From an uncultured Porphyromonadaceae bacterium (GTDB lineage: Bacteria; Bacteroidota; Bacteroidia; Bacteroidales; Coprobacteraceae): a stretch of 64,000 nucleotides of DNA. Within the stretch, counting starts at the first letter, position 1; every line of letters begins with the position of its first letter. The stretch is from assembly GCA_900545915.1 (NCBI GenBank), contig URAV01000010.1:28441-92440 (forward strand). Reading direction: 5' to 3'. Of the stretch, positions 28,375-38,692 are shown in pieces. The notes below the pieces were generated by a model, which was not told the origin of the DNA, did no database searches, and saw only the letters and a program-made list of their open reading frames with translations. The translations under genes and the position numbers were made by a program.

Positions 28375-30938
28375 ATGAAAAACCGTATAAAAGCTTTATT
28401 AATCTTCTTGTGTTCTTTCTATAATCAAAAGATACAGGCCGCAAGTATAATTTGTCAAATTTCAGAAATCCATTATCACTCATTCACATTATTCATGTCT
28501 GTTTTTTTCGTTCTTTTTATTCTTTTATCAAAACGCATAAAAAAACAAAACCGAATTATATCGGAACAGAAAAAAGAGATAGACTCCGCTAAAATCATCT
28601 CTGATGCTGTCTTTGGAAATATTTATTCCTATGTCCTTTTGGTAGATCAGAATCTTATCGTTCAACGTACCAATTATTACACTTTATCATCGACAGACGA
28701 TTCCGAAGAAAAAAAAGACATAGGAGAGTTGTTGATGTGTGTCAATGTCCTATCCGCAGGATGCGGAAAAAGTAAAGCTTGCCCCGATTGCCCGATACGA
28801 AAAGCCATAATTGCAGCTTTTAAAGAAAAGAAAGATTTCAGCAATTTAAGCATAACACTGAATCTTTTGATTTCAGAAAACCAAGTAACTCAAATTGAAG
28901 CATTAATATCAGGAGCTTATTTAATTCTTGAAAAAGAGAAATATTTGTTATTAACGGTTTTCGATACTACTCATCAAAATAAAGTTAAAGAAAAGATCGC
29001 AGAAAAACATGCTCTATTCTCGGTAACATTTAATACCCTCCCGGTGGCCATAGCAATTTGTAATCGAGACGGAGTCGTTCATGAGGTAAACGACTACTAT
29101 CTCGAACTGATGGGTACAGAAAAAGAGGGTCTAATACAACGAGTCAACGTATTCAACAATCCCTGCCTTCCCGATACAATAAAAAATCAGATAAAACAGG
29201 GAGAGTATATTTCTGAAGAAGTCAGCTATGATTTTCAAAAACTGAACCGTACAGGGTATTTCAAAAGTATTTATTCAAACAAACAATATTACAAATTTAC
29301 CGTCGATTATGTCAAAACCGGGAACGGACAGATAGAAAAACTGATACTGATATGGGTAAACAACACCCTTGTTCATAATACTCTAAAACAAAATAAAAAT
29401 ATTATGGACATGTTCAGATTTGTCTCCACTGCTTCAAAAATAGGTTTTTCATCTATAAATTTATTGAAAGAAGACACGATAGTCACTCCTGAATATTTTA
29501 TTAACCTCGGCGAAAATAAAACCACTAACATAAAAAATATTATCAATAAATATTCAAACATACACCCAGATGACAGAGAATATCTATTATCTTTTTCTGA
29601 ACGTGTATCTCATGAAAAAATCCCGGATATAACCTTTGATAAAGATATTCGCGTTTCCGATAGATCCGGAGGGTGGAGATGGATCAGACAGGTTTTAATC
29701 CAAAAAACTTTCGACCCGAAAAATAAAAATATCGAAATTCTCGGTATGAATATCGATATTACCCGGCAAAAAGAAATAGAAGAAAAACTAAAACGAGCTC
29801 AACAACAAGCCGAAAATTCAGACAAACAAAAGTCTGTCTTCTTATCGAACATGAGTCATGAAATCCGAACTCCCCTAAATGCAATAATCGGTTTTTCACG
29901 ACTTTTGGCTGAAACCGAAACCGAAGAAAATGAAAAACAATCCTACATCGATATCATAAACAACAATAACCAACTATTGTTACAATTAATCAGCGATATC
30001 TTAGATCTTTCGAAAATAGAAGCAAATACTTTGGAATTCAATTATTCTAATGTAAACATCAACACCCTGCTCAAAGATATAGAACAGACCACCAGAATGA
30101 AAGCAGGAGAGAAAAATCCGGTCAAAATAATTTTCGAACCAGAATCCCCTCATTGCTACATATATACCGAGCGAACCGCCTATCTCAAATTATTAACAAT
30201 CTCCTGACAAACGCCATGAAATTTACAGAAGAAGGTTGTATCCGATTCGGATATAAGAGACAGGAAAGCGGAATATATTTTTATATTTCGGATACCGGGA
30301 AAGGCATTCCAGAAGAAAAACAAAAACAGATGTTCGAACGGTTCGTAAAACTCGATAAATTTAAATCCGGTACAGGTTTAGGTTTAGCCATTTGCAAAAG
30401 CATAATCACAAAGTTAGGCGGGGAAATAGGTGTAAATTCAAAACCGGGAAAAGGTTCTACATTTTGGTTTACATTGCCAGCGAACGCCATATATTTCTCA
30501 GAAAAAGATAAACAAAACGACACTTCGAGAACCTCGGATAAAAACTCGACAATAGATAAACAAGAGAATACTCTGAATATTCCCAAACATACTTTACTGA
30601 TTGCTGAAGATATAGAAGATAATTATAGGCTATATGAGGTTTTACTAAACAAAAAATATAATCTCCTGCATGCTTGGAACGGACAGGAGGCTGTAGACTT
30701 GTTTACCAAACACAGACCGGACGCTATACTGATGGATGTAAGAATGCCTGTCCTTGACGGGTATGAAGCAACAAAAGCAATCCGAGAAATAGAACAAGAT
30801 ATTCCAATTATAGGTGTCACAGCCTTTGCTTTTTCAGAAGACAAAGAAAAAATTCTCTCTTCAGGATTCAATATGTGCATAACCAAACCCATTGTTTCCA
30901 AAAATCTTATGGAAGCGTTAACCGCCGTAAATGTGTAA
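28375..30938 (+). pseudogene. Hybrid sensor histidine kinase, split by a frameshift near 30170
   Basis: Frame one runs 28375-30207: a transmembrane segment (about 38-52), a PAS-like region with cysteine cluster GCGKSKACPDCPIRKAI (about 124-140), further PAS domains, and HisKA with phospho-accepting histidine in SNMSHEIRTPLNAIIGF. It then runs out of homology. A second frame covering 30153-30938 resumes exactly where the kinase should continue (NRLSQIINNLLTNAMKFTEEG), giving the ATPase domain (DTGKGIPEEK, GTGLGLAICK) and a receiver domain with aspartate in AILMDVRMP. The join needs a -1 shift (one lost base) between about 30168 and 30176, and no slippery heptamer is present. Either a true null mutation or a sequence error. 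Confidence 0.8.
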
Positions 30939-31260
30939 TTTCCAACTCTTGCAACTTACATAAAACAAAATGAAACGATTTTTATTCACTCCATTCTATT
31001 TTTCGGTTATTCTGTTATCTGTTCAATCACAATCAACGACATCCTGAATCTGCGAGAAAGACGCATCAGAAAAAGATGTTTTAATAAGATACAGTCATTG
31101 CAGTGACTCACAAATCGACCAATCTAGACAGTCTGGCAAAAAAAGAATATACCAAAGCCTTTGCCACACGTTTACAGTAGATAAATCGTTTTGACTTAAA
31201 AATATCGCCTAAAATTTTTACATAAAAATAAAAAAACACATGACAACTTAATGTTAATAT
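30939..31260 (+). other. Gene-less stretch with possible decayed small secreted gene
   Basis: An ATG at 30970 opens MKRFLFTPFYFSVILLSVQS, a clear signal-peptide-like sequence that hits a stop at about 31045. Short open fragments continue in other frames (for example 31103-31180, ending KAFATRLQ). This looks like a remnant of a small exported protein gene, but I recognise no family. Confidence 0.3.
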
Positions 31261-31263
31261 TCT

Positions 31264-31271
31264 TAACTTTG
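31264..31271 (+). promoter_or_regulatory. -7 promoter box upstream of second sensor kinase
   Basis: TAACTTTG fits TAnnTTTG. It lies 160 nt before the kinase start and 20 nt before a 47-codon frame (31291-31434). Confidence 0.4.
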
Positions 31272-31290
31272 GAAATCTGTTGAATAATTC

Positions 31291-31434
31291 ATGGAGGCAA
31301 ACAAAAAGTACGACAGCCTCAAATCGGAAGGAAAAGACGCGCCCCATACCGAAATATTCTCCAGACAAAACATTGCAAATAATTGTTGGCAAAAACAATT
31401 GGGTATCAAAGTATATCTTCAATTGACAAAATGA
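31291..31434 (+). CDS. Possible 47-residue upstream frame overlapping the kinase start
   Basis: An open frame begins MEANKKYDSLKSEGKDAPHT and ends in a TGA that overlaps the next gene's ATG as ATGA. It is too short for a family call. It could be a coupled leader peptide, the tail of a decayed gene, or chance. It is downstream of the only promoter-like box in the gap. Confidence 0.25.
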   Translation: MEANKKYDSLKSEGKDAPHTEIFSRQNIANNCWQKQLGIKVYLQLTK

Positions 31435-34118
31435 AAAGGATTCATTTCATAGCATTCAATATTATGGCTGCTATTTTTATAATAACAGTCGTATTAGGTA
31501 CAAGCGGTTGTCATAAAAACAAGTCACAAACCGTTTATAACATTCTTGTCATCCATTCATTCGACTCGCTTTACACTTGGGGAAAAGACATTAAAGAAGG
31601 AATAAACGATGCTTTTTCCCGTCACAATCTTTCGGTAAAAATTCGGCATTTTTATCTGAATTGCGAAATGCTGGATGCACAGAAAGAATTAGATATTCTA
31701 TCACGATTATTAGACGAATACACCTATAACCCGCCTCATATCATTCTGGTAGAAGACGACCAAGCCACCTTTTCGCTGATCACCAGCAATCACCCGATTA
31801 CACATACTGTCCCCATTATTTTTTCAGGTGTAAGTTATCTAAATTACGACATACTTGCCGGATATAATAATATTACAGGTTTTGAATGTAAACGGGACTT
31901 TATCGCTTGTTATCAATTAGCCAAACGCATTATTCCCAACATTACGAGAATCAACATCCTAACCGATAGTACCACCTTAGGAAAAATCTCTAAAAAAGAA
32001 TTTTTAAAACAATGGCAAACTGTTTCCCAAACAGAAAAAGACAAGATCAAAATAAGATTCATTCCATATCGTGAGATGAAAACATTTCGAGTATTATACC
32101 CTTTTTACAATGCAATAAAAGGAGATATTTTTATCTTACCTAAATGGGATTTTACAATATCTCAATTCTCCAATATTTCGGTACAACCATTTTTCACGAT
32201 TTGTAATGAAGGAATAGGGAAAAATATAAACGGAGGTATTTTAGGAGGTATTTTTACACTCCCGTATCAACAAGGCTTCGACGGAGCTAATCTCGCCGCA
32301 CAGATACTAAAAGGTCAGAAAACCATAACCAATGTTCCCCTGCAATATCATAAAGACCTTCCCGTTTTTGACTGGCCTCAAATAAAAAGGTTGAACATTT
32401 CCACATCCCAATTACCGGAAAACAGTTTCATATATAATATCCCAATACACGAAAAATACAAAACTGAATTTATTATCATAATCTTAACTGCATTCATACT
32501 GCTTTTTTTTCTGACATTTTTATATTTACTCGAAAAGAAAAAAAAGAAACGCATACAAGCCCGATTGCATAATAAACAGAAATTATTGGAACAAGTTTTA
32601 CAAATCGGAAATTTTCATACATGGTCTTACGACCTCGTTACACGAAAATTCACATTCGACAAGCGTTTTTTCCAAAGTACAGGATTGCCGTTTACCGATA
32701 ATTATAAAATAAAACGAATATCGTTAATCAAGAAAGTACACCCGGACGACCGTAGAAACGTTTACAATACTTTAGTGTCCTCTATATATGGAAGAGACAC
32801 TAAAGTAGTTGTACAATTCAGAATAAGTCTTAGCTCTCCTGACGAATATGAATGGTGGGAAACTCATTTTTCTTTATCTCCGCATATATCTTATTCTAAT
32901 GCTCAGATATACGGACTATGTTTCTCCATAGAACATATCAAGCAACGGGAAATGGAGCTTATCGTCGCTCGCGATTTAGCTGCAAAAGCTGAGCTGAAAC
33001 AATCTTTCGTAGCCAACATCAGTCATGAAATCCGGACACCACTCAATGCGATTATCGGATTTGCCAACCTACTATCCGACGAGAATGCCTTCACTCCTGA
33101 CGAACGGCAATCTTTTATAAAAACGATAAATCGAAACTGTGACATTTTGTTGAAATTAATCAACGATGTTTTAGAACTATCCAAGTTGGAAACAGACACA
33201 ATATCCTTAGTTTCAGAACCTTGTAATATGGAACAAATTCTGGAACTCGTATATTCGCAACATAAAATGAGAATTCCCGAATCTATACAGTTTTCAATGG
33301 AAACTCCTTATAAACAAGTAATTTTAAGGTCTGATTCAATACGTCTGATTCAGCTTTTATCCAATATACTCGATAATGCAATAAAATTCACACAAAGGGG
33401 AAATATCACAATCGGATACAGTATCGATCACAGCCAATATCTTACCTTATTCGTAAAAGATTCAGGTATAGGCATCTCAGAAGAAGAACAAAACCTGATT
33501 TTCGACAGGTTTTATAAATGTAATGAATTTACACAAGGACCGGGGTTAGGACTTTCTATCTGTGCAGCCATCGCCCAACTGTTTGAAGCAAATATCAACG
33601 TAGAATCCAAACCGGGAGAAGGAAGTTGCTTTTCTATCCATATTCCGATACGTAAAGATGATCAGATTCCTCTTGGAGAAGATAAAGAAATAGAACCGCA
33701 ATTTCCGACCAATACAGATCATAATACAGAAAATGACGAAAATCAATCTCAAAAAGCCACATTGTTAATAGCTGAAGATATAGAAAGCAATTTTCTTTTA
33801 CTAAAAACGATAATAGGCAATAGATGTCGGATTTTATGGGCAAAAAACGGAAAAGAAGCTATTGAATTGTATCGGAATAATCCGGTAGATCTTATTCTCT
33901 TGGATATAAAAATGCCCGAAATGGGAGGTATAGAGGCGTTAAAAGAGATACGAAAATCATCTACCGATATACCTATAATCATGCAAACTGCATACGCATT
34001 CGATTCAGACAAAGATATTGCAATAGAAGCCGGCTGCACAGGTTTTATTACCAAACCGATCAATCCGGTGATAGTAAAACAAACAATCAGTAATTATATT
34101 TCAAGTATTATCTGGTAA
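31431..34118 (+). CDS. Hybrid sensor histidine kinase with periplasmic substrate-binding-like sensor
   Basis: 895 residues from the ATG at 31431; an upstream TTG at 31383 was rejected because the ATG begins a proper signal anchor (MKRIHFIAFNIMAAIFIITV, then GTSGC, a possible lipobox). The periplasmic part (about 35-340) resembles ABC-type substrate-binding sensors (VYNILVIHSFDSLYTWGKDI, then IIFSGVSYLN). A transmembrane helix follows (about 345-365), then a PAS domain, HisKA with ANISHEIRTPLNAIIGF, HATPase with DSGIGISEEEQ and GPGLGLSICAA, and a receiver domain with aspartate in LILLDIKMP. It senses an unknown ligand and phosphorelays internally. No DNA-binding regulator is adjacent. Confidence 0.85.
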   Translation: MKRIHFIAFNIMAAIFIITVVLGTSGCHKNKSQTVYNILVIHSFDSLYTWGKDIKEGINDAFSRHNLSVKIRHFYLNCEMLDAQKELDILSRLLDEYTYNPPHIILVEDDQATFSLITSNHPITHTVPIIFSGVSYLNYDILAGYNNITGFECKRDFIACYQLAKRIIPNITRINILTDSTTLGKISKKEFLKQWQTVSQTEKDKIKIRFIPYREMKTFRVLYPFYNAIKGDIFILPKWDFTISQFSNISVQPFFTICNEGIGKNINGGILGGIFTLPYQQGFDGANLAAQILKGQKTITNVPLQYHKDLPVFDWPQIKRLNISTSQLPENSFIYNIPIHEKYKTEFIIIILTAFILLFFLTFLYLLEKKKKKRIQARLHNKQKLLEQVLQIGNFHTWSYDLVTRKFTFDKRFFQSTGLPFTDNYKIKRISLIKKVHPDDRRNVYNTLVSSIYGRDTKVVVQFRISLSSPDEYEWWETHFSLSPHISYSNAQIYGLCFSIEHIKQREMELIVARDLAAKAELKQSFVANISHEIRTPLNAIIGFANLLSDENAFTPDERQSFIKTINRNCDILLKLINDVLELSKLETDTISLVSEPCNMEQILELVYSQHKMRIPESIQFSMETPYKQVILRSDSIRLIQLLSNILDNAIKFTQRGNITIGYSIDHSQYLTLFVKDSGIGISEEEQNLIFDRFYKCNEFTQGPGLGLSICAAIAQLFEANINVESKPGEGSCFSIHIPIRKDDQIPLGEDKEIEPQFPTNTDHNTENDENQSQKATLLIAEDIESNFLLLKTIIGNRCRILWAKNGKEAIELYRNNPVDLILLDIKMPEMGGIEALKEIRKSSTDIPIIMQTAYAFDSDKDIAIEAGCTGFITKPINPVIVKQTISNYISSIIW

Positions 34119-34145
34119 ATTATTCCGGAAATAAAAAAACGAACA

Positions 34146-36101
34146 ATGAGATCTCATTACATGACACATATACTAAGAAATTACAAACGGTTTCTCTACA
34201 GTTTTTTCACGACATTATTTATAGCTTGCAATTTCCCGACGCATATAACCGCATCTTCCGACAACACAGCTCCTATATTAATTATCAGTTCATATAATCC
34301 GGATACGCAATTCACAACCTCCAATATCATCTCTTTCAATGACACATACCGGCATCTTGGCGGGAAATCACCAATTTCTATTGAGAACATGAACTGTCAA
34401 AGTCTGTCAGGATCTCAAACTTGGAAAAAACGGCTTGAAAGTATCTTATTGAAGCACGCCCAATTACCCCCTAAACTGATTATTCTCATAGGTCAAGAAG
34501 CTTGGGCGTCATATCTATCCCAAGATACCCTATTATTCAAAAATACCCCCGTATTATGCAGCATGGCAAGCAGAAATGCAGTTCTTTTACCTGACAATAA
34601 TCAAGATCTCAAACTTTGGAATCCTGAAAGTATCGATGTTTTCAAAGATATACCGAACCGGAATATAAAGGCCGGATTTGCATACGAATATGACATAAAG
34701 AAAAACATCGAACTGATTATGAGTTTCTATCCGTTGACTCGTAATATAGCATTCATATCGGATAATACATACGGAGGCATCTCCTTACAAGCATTAGTAA
34801 AAAAAGAATTCAAGAATTTCCCCAACCTCAACCTTATATTATTGGACGGCCGATTAAAAACAATCTATTCGATCATTGAAGATATCAAAAATCTACCACC
34901 TAATACGGTAATTTTATTCGGGACATGGAAAGTTGACGCATCAAACGCTTTCTTCATAAAAAACGCCATATATACGATGTCTGGTGTTAATCCCAAAGTT
35001 CCGGTATTCTCAGTTACAGCATCCGGACTAAACAATTGGGTATTAGGCGGATACTCTCCAAGCTACCGACAGCAAGGCCCTGATATGGCAAAACAGGCCA
35101 TTAATATAGAAAAAGGGAAAGAAGCCAATATCAAATTTATCCCCAATGAATATATCTTCGATTTCAACAAAATCAAAGAATTGGATATTCCGGTCAAAAA
35201 ACTTCCTCGAAATTCCATTCTCCTCAATAAAGAGCTGCCGTTGTGGGAAAAATATCCCGTCGAATTCATCTCTACCATTTCGGTATTAATCATTCTGGTA
35301 ATTGCTCTTTGTTGTACTCTATTCTTTTATTTCCGTACAAAAAAAGTAAAAGAACATCTGGAAATATCTGAAAAGGAACTTATCATCGCTAAAGAGCGGG
35401 CAGAAGAATCGAATCGGTTAAAAAGCGCTTTCTTAGCAAATATGAGTCACGAAATCCGAACCCCGCTAAATGCGATTGTAGGATTCTCGACTGTACTCGC
35501 CGAAGAAAATAAAAATGAAGAACAACAAGAATATATAGACATTATTCAAAAAAACTCGGATTTATTACTTCGACTTATCAACGATATTCTCGATTTATCG
35601 CGCCTCGAATCAGGAAGAGTTCAATTCAATTTTTCTCTCTGCGACATTACACGGTTATGCCGCGACCAGATCGCAATAATAAACCGAGTCAAAAAAAATA
35701 CAATTGCTTACATATTTGAAGCAAACGAACAGCTTTCCATGGTAACCGATCCTCAACGACTACAACAAATTTTCATCAATCTGCTGAATAATGCCGGAAA
35801 ATTTACCGATACCGGCACAATCACTCTTTCCTATAACATAGAACCTGATAAAAACAAAGTAATATTCTCTGTATCCGATACAGGTTGCGGCATTCCTAAA
35901 GATAAACAACGACAAGTATTCGAGAGGTTCGAAAAATTAAACGAATTTGCACAAGGTTCTGGGCTCGGATTGTCTATCTGCAAATTAACCATCAATAAAA
36001 TGGGAGGAGATATATGGATAGATCCCGATTACACAAAAGGTTCTCGATTTTGTTTTTCTCATCCTCTTAATCTCAAGATGCCGCCGGAGAAGAAACATTG
36101 A
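34146..36101 (+). CDS. Sensor histidine kinase with periplasmic substrate-binding-like sensor
   Basis: A 651-residue paralogue of the preceding kinase, 27 nt downstream and probably co-transcribed. It has an N-terminal signal or anchor, a periplasmic sensor (about 35-365; PILIISSYNPDTQFTTSNII), a transmembrane helix near 376-398, then a short coiled linker and HisKA directly (ANMSHEIRTPLNAIVGF), and HATPase with DTGCGIPKDK and GSGLGLSICKL. It lacks both the PAS domain and the C-terminal receiver of its neighbour. It may pass phosphate to the receiver of the upstream hybrid or to an unlinked regulator. Confidence 0.85.
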   Translation: MRSHYMTHILRNYKRFLYSFFTTLFIACNFPTHITASSDNTAPILIISSYNPDTQFTTSNIISFNDTYRHLGGKSPISIENMNCQSLSGSQTWKKRLESILLKHAQLPPKLIILIGQEAWASYLSQDTLLFKNTPVLCSMASRNAVLLPDNNQDLKLWNPESIDVFKDIPNRNIKAGFAYEYDIKKNIELIMSFYPLTRNIAFISDNTYGGISLQALVKKEFKNFPNLNLILLDGRLKTIYSIIEDIKNLPPNTVILFGTWKVDASNAFFIKNAIYTMSGVNPKVPVFSVTASGLNNWVLGGYSPSYRQQGPDMAKQAINIEKGKEANIKFIPNEYIFDFNKIKELDIPVKKLPRNSILLNKELPLWEKYPVEFISTISVLIILVIALCCTLFFYFRTKKVKEHLEISEKELIIAKERAEESNRLKSAFLANMSHEIRTPLNAIVGFSTVLAEENKNEEQQEYIDIIQKNSDLLLRLINDILDLSRLESGRVQFNFSLCDITRLCRDQIAIINRVKKNTIAYIFEANEQLSMVTDPQRLQQIFINLLNNAGKFTDTGTITLSYNIEPDKNKVIFSVSDTGCGIPKDKQRQVFERFEKLNEFAQGSGLGLSICKLTINKMGGDIWIDPDYTKGSRFCFSHPLNLKMPPEKKH

Positions 36102-36130
36102 TTATTTTTATTCCGAACGGCAATTTATTA

Positions 36131-36345
36131 GAACCTGACCCGAGTAAAATTTAGACGACCGGTTCTAAGAGCCTGTCTAAATTTTGCTCGGGTCAGATTT
36201 GAGAATTTCTTACGGGGATATTTTCCCGTTTTCACTCGTCAGATAGCCCGCTATCCTCCTCCTGAAAACAGAAAAATAGTCCGGAAGAAAGCGCAAAAAT
36301 GATCTGATAATATTTTCTAATTGGAAAATTTAGATAGGCTCTAAA
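36131..36345 (+). repeat. MITE-like repeat copy E with inverted core, plus an arm fragment
   Basis: 36131-36158 is an inverted left-arm fragment (CCTGACCCGAGTAAAATTTA). 36165-36345 is a full copy with arms oriented like A and F, but the core reads CGTCAGATAGCCCGCTATCC, the reverse complement of the core in those copies. It lies between the last kinase and the terminase stop. Confidence 0.8.
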
Positions 36346-36354
36346 CCAAGCAGA

Positions 36355-38340
36355 TCAAATCGTTGCCTCTCCGATAGGAACAGAACCGGAAATTTTTGCT
36401 CGCACTTTTGTAAATCGGTACGGTAACGGCTCTGTATAACATATATAATTACCTATACAACGTGTTATAAGAATATCATCATGATGACCATCCATCGCTC
36501 CGAAGCTCCCATTCGGTTTCCGTTCAAAAACATCATGTTCATAACACGCTTGAATATCCCTTTCTACATAACCGTTTTCTCTTAACATTTGAATTTGATG
36601 ATTTACCACCATCGTTTTAGTAGAACGATTCATGTGAAATCCCCATTTAGACGGAACTTGAGAACGAATCATTTCAGCAGAAGAACGGGCATACAAATGA
36701 GTATAAGAATCGGCAATAGTATCCAGAATATATTCCGTATGTTCTCCATCCGTATGTTCCGTTTCTAAAGTATTACTTTCTATTACAAGCAATGCCCGGT
36801 GATAAAAAGCTGCAATCTGAGCAGATTTCCACGCCAACAGATCATGATCAATATGTCCTCTCCATTGGGCGACAATTTCAGGTACGCCTCCAAACAACAT
36901 CCAATAACGGTCATATACGACAATAACCGAATAATCGGCTTTAGATGAACGTCCTCCGATATCGACAACGGCCAGATAGCGATCCTTTACAGACATATCG
37001 GAATCCGGAAAAGCCCAGATATGAAGGCGTCCTCCCGCCTCTTCCTTAAAACCGAGCCCTTCCAATGCCGACTTTCCGGAGAAAGCTTTCCCATAAACTT
37101 CTCCGACCTTATCTGCCGGACGACATGATTCCCTAAGTCTTTGCACCTGTCGTATATCGAACACTCGTTCTCCGGTATGGTTAAACGCCTCAACATCATC
37201 AGAGGGATACTCCGCCATCATATCGGCATGATCTCTATATTCTTTTCGTTTCATACGATACCAAGCTATCGCTTCAAGAGTCGCACCTTTATACCAAAGA
37301 TCTTTTTCATAATCTGTCAAAGACGTTATCAATGCTTCGTAATCTTCTACCGGAACAGAATACATCTCTATTTCGAACCATGGTATGAATAAGAAGCGTT
37401 TATCGCTCTCCCCTCTCTTCGCCCTCTCACATTCTCGATGAAAATAATTTCCCGTACCGTTTGCCGTACTTTCCATCACAATAACCGAATCAGGTAATAA
37501 AGCAACCGAACCACATACCGAACGAATCAACGCCTCAGGAGATTTCAACCGTGTATGAGGCCAGAAAGCTACCTCTGACAAATGTGCCATAACTGCATCC
37601 GATCCACGCACCGACTCCGGAGTTTCTGCCGACCCGATCGTGACTTTACAGCCCGTTTCAACAATTACAGAAGTATTCCCCATTTTCTCATACGACTGAA
37701 ACTTCAAAGGTTTATCTACATCTGCCAACCAAGTCGGATAATTTTCCAATAATTTAGAATACATTCCTTTAATATTCGCAGCAGCATCTTTTAAATGTGC
37801 ACAAATTACACTATTCCAATTCTTTCTATGTACCAACTGTATCCAAGCCATATACATTTGTACCAACGTAGAGCCGCCCCATTGTCTTGCTTTCAACAAT
37901 ATAAGCCGGATGGGCAAACGCTTTGTTCTCATATCTTCAAGTTCTGAAAGTAGTCGGCGCTGAGGTCTATTGAGCCGAAACGGAACGTCGGAGTCTCCCG
38001 TCTTATTCTTAATTCTTACAAATAAAACCGCCCAAAATTCAAAATCGTATTTAATTCGAACTTTTACCCACCGTCTCCAAACCTCTTCCCGTATAATAGC
38101 CGAAGGGGATTCTTTCAACTCATTCAAAATAAATTTTTCTATCGAACCGTACCGACGTAAAAGTTTCACGAGCTCGACCTCTTCTATCATCTTTTCCGGA
38201 ATATATTGTATCGGAATAGGAGCATCCGGAAGGTGAAAGCAAAAACGCTTCCCGACCGTGCTCCCTTCTCCTGTCTCAGGACGATAAGTTCTATTGATCT
38301 CTTTCTTTCGTCTCTCATTTTCAATCACCGTAATTTCCAT
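36355..38340 (-). CDS. Phage terminase large subunit
   Basis: A 661-residue TerL. An N-terminal extension (1-110) precedes an ATPase domain with a Walker A variant KARQWGGST (about 150-158), Walker B AVMAHLSEVAFW (about 249-260) and coupling motif VMESTANG (about 288-294). A C-terminal RNase-H-like nuclease follows, with aspartate in VVDIGGRSSKADYS (about 460), ESNTLE, and DGHHDD near 617-622. All expected catalytic positions appear present. It would pump DNA through the portal and cut it. Portal and terminase lie about 14.5 kb apart with host genes between, unlike an ordinary prophage. Confidence 0.85.
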   Translation of the reverse strand: MEITVIENERRKKEINRTYRPETGEGSTVGKRFCFHLPDAPIPIQYIPEKMIEEVELVKLLRRYGSIEKFILNELKESPSAIIREEVWRRWVKVRIKYDFEFWAVLFVRIKNKTGDSDVPFRLNRPQRRLLSELEDMRTKRLPIRLILLKARQWGGSTLVQMYMAWIQLVHRKNWNSVICAHLKDAAANIKGMYSKLLENYPTWLADVDKPLKFQSYEKMGNTSVIVETGCKVTIGSAETPESVRGSDAVMAHLSEVAFWPHTRLKSPEALIRSVCGSVALLPDSVIVMESTANGTGNYFHRECERAKRGESDKRFLFIPWFEIEMYSVPVEDYEALITSLTDYEKDLWYKGATLEAIAWYRMKRKEYRDHADMMAEYPSDDVEAFNHTGERVFDIRQVQRLRESCRPADKVGEVYGKAFSGKSALEGLGFKEEAGGRLHIWAFPDSDMSVKDRYLAVVDIGGRSSKADYSVIVVYDRYWMLFGGVPEIVAQWRGHIDHDLLAWKSAQIAAFYHRALLVIESNTLETEHTDGEHTEYILDTIADSYTHLYARSSAEMIRSQVPSKWGFHMNRSTKTMVVNHQIQMLRENGYVERDIQACYEHDVFERKPNGSFGAMDGHHDDILITRCIGNYICYTEPLPYRFTKVRAKISGSVPIGEATI

Positions 38341-38421
38341 TTCATCTAATATTTCCCGATAATTCTATTTTCCACAAAATAGCACACCGAAAAACCATAT
38401 TTCATGCGATAAATATAAAAT

Positions 38422-38673
38422 CTACCGCAGGCCGGCCAGCCGGTCGAGCGTATCGGCTATAGAACACAATACCTGTCTTTCATCTCCAGACTCATTTCTA
38501 CTCTCATGTTTCTCCAATATCTCAATACATTTGAGTAAATTGACTTCACTGGTACATTCAGGTATCATTTCTTGCAAACGTTTATAGCATAAATCCAAAA
38601 TCTCACGCCGTTTTCCGATATAATCATCGACCGAAGCGCTTTTCTCCCCGGAAAAATCATTTTTTTTCATCAT
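38422..38673 (-). CDS. Small helical protein upstream of terminase, candidate small-terminase-like subunit
   Basis: An 83-residue, charged, predicted helical protein starting MMKKNDFSGEKSASVDDYIG. It sits 81 nt upstream of the terminase in the same direction, the place where a small terminase subunit is normally found. It is much shorter than typical TerS (often 130-180 residues), and no helix-turn-helix is evident. The role is inferred from position only. Confidence 0.45.
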   Translation of the reverse strand: MMKKNDFSGEKSASVDDYIGKRREILDLCYKRLQEMIPECTSEVNLLKCIEILEKHESRNESGDERQVLCSIADTLDRLAGLR

Positions 38674-38692
38674 ATCCCATACGATTTTATAA

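Noticed and set aside
30150..30210. Programmed ribosomal frameshift in the hybrid kinase
   Set aside because: No slippery heptamer or downstream structure is evident; a mutation or sequence error is simpler.
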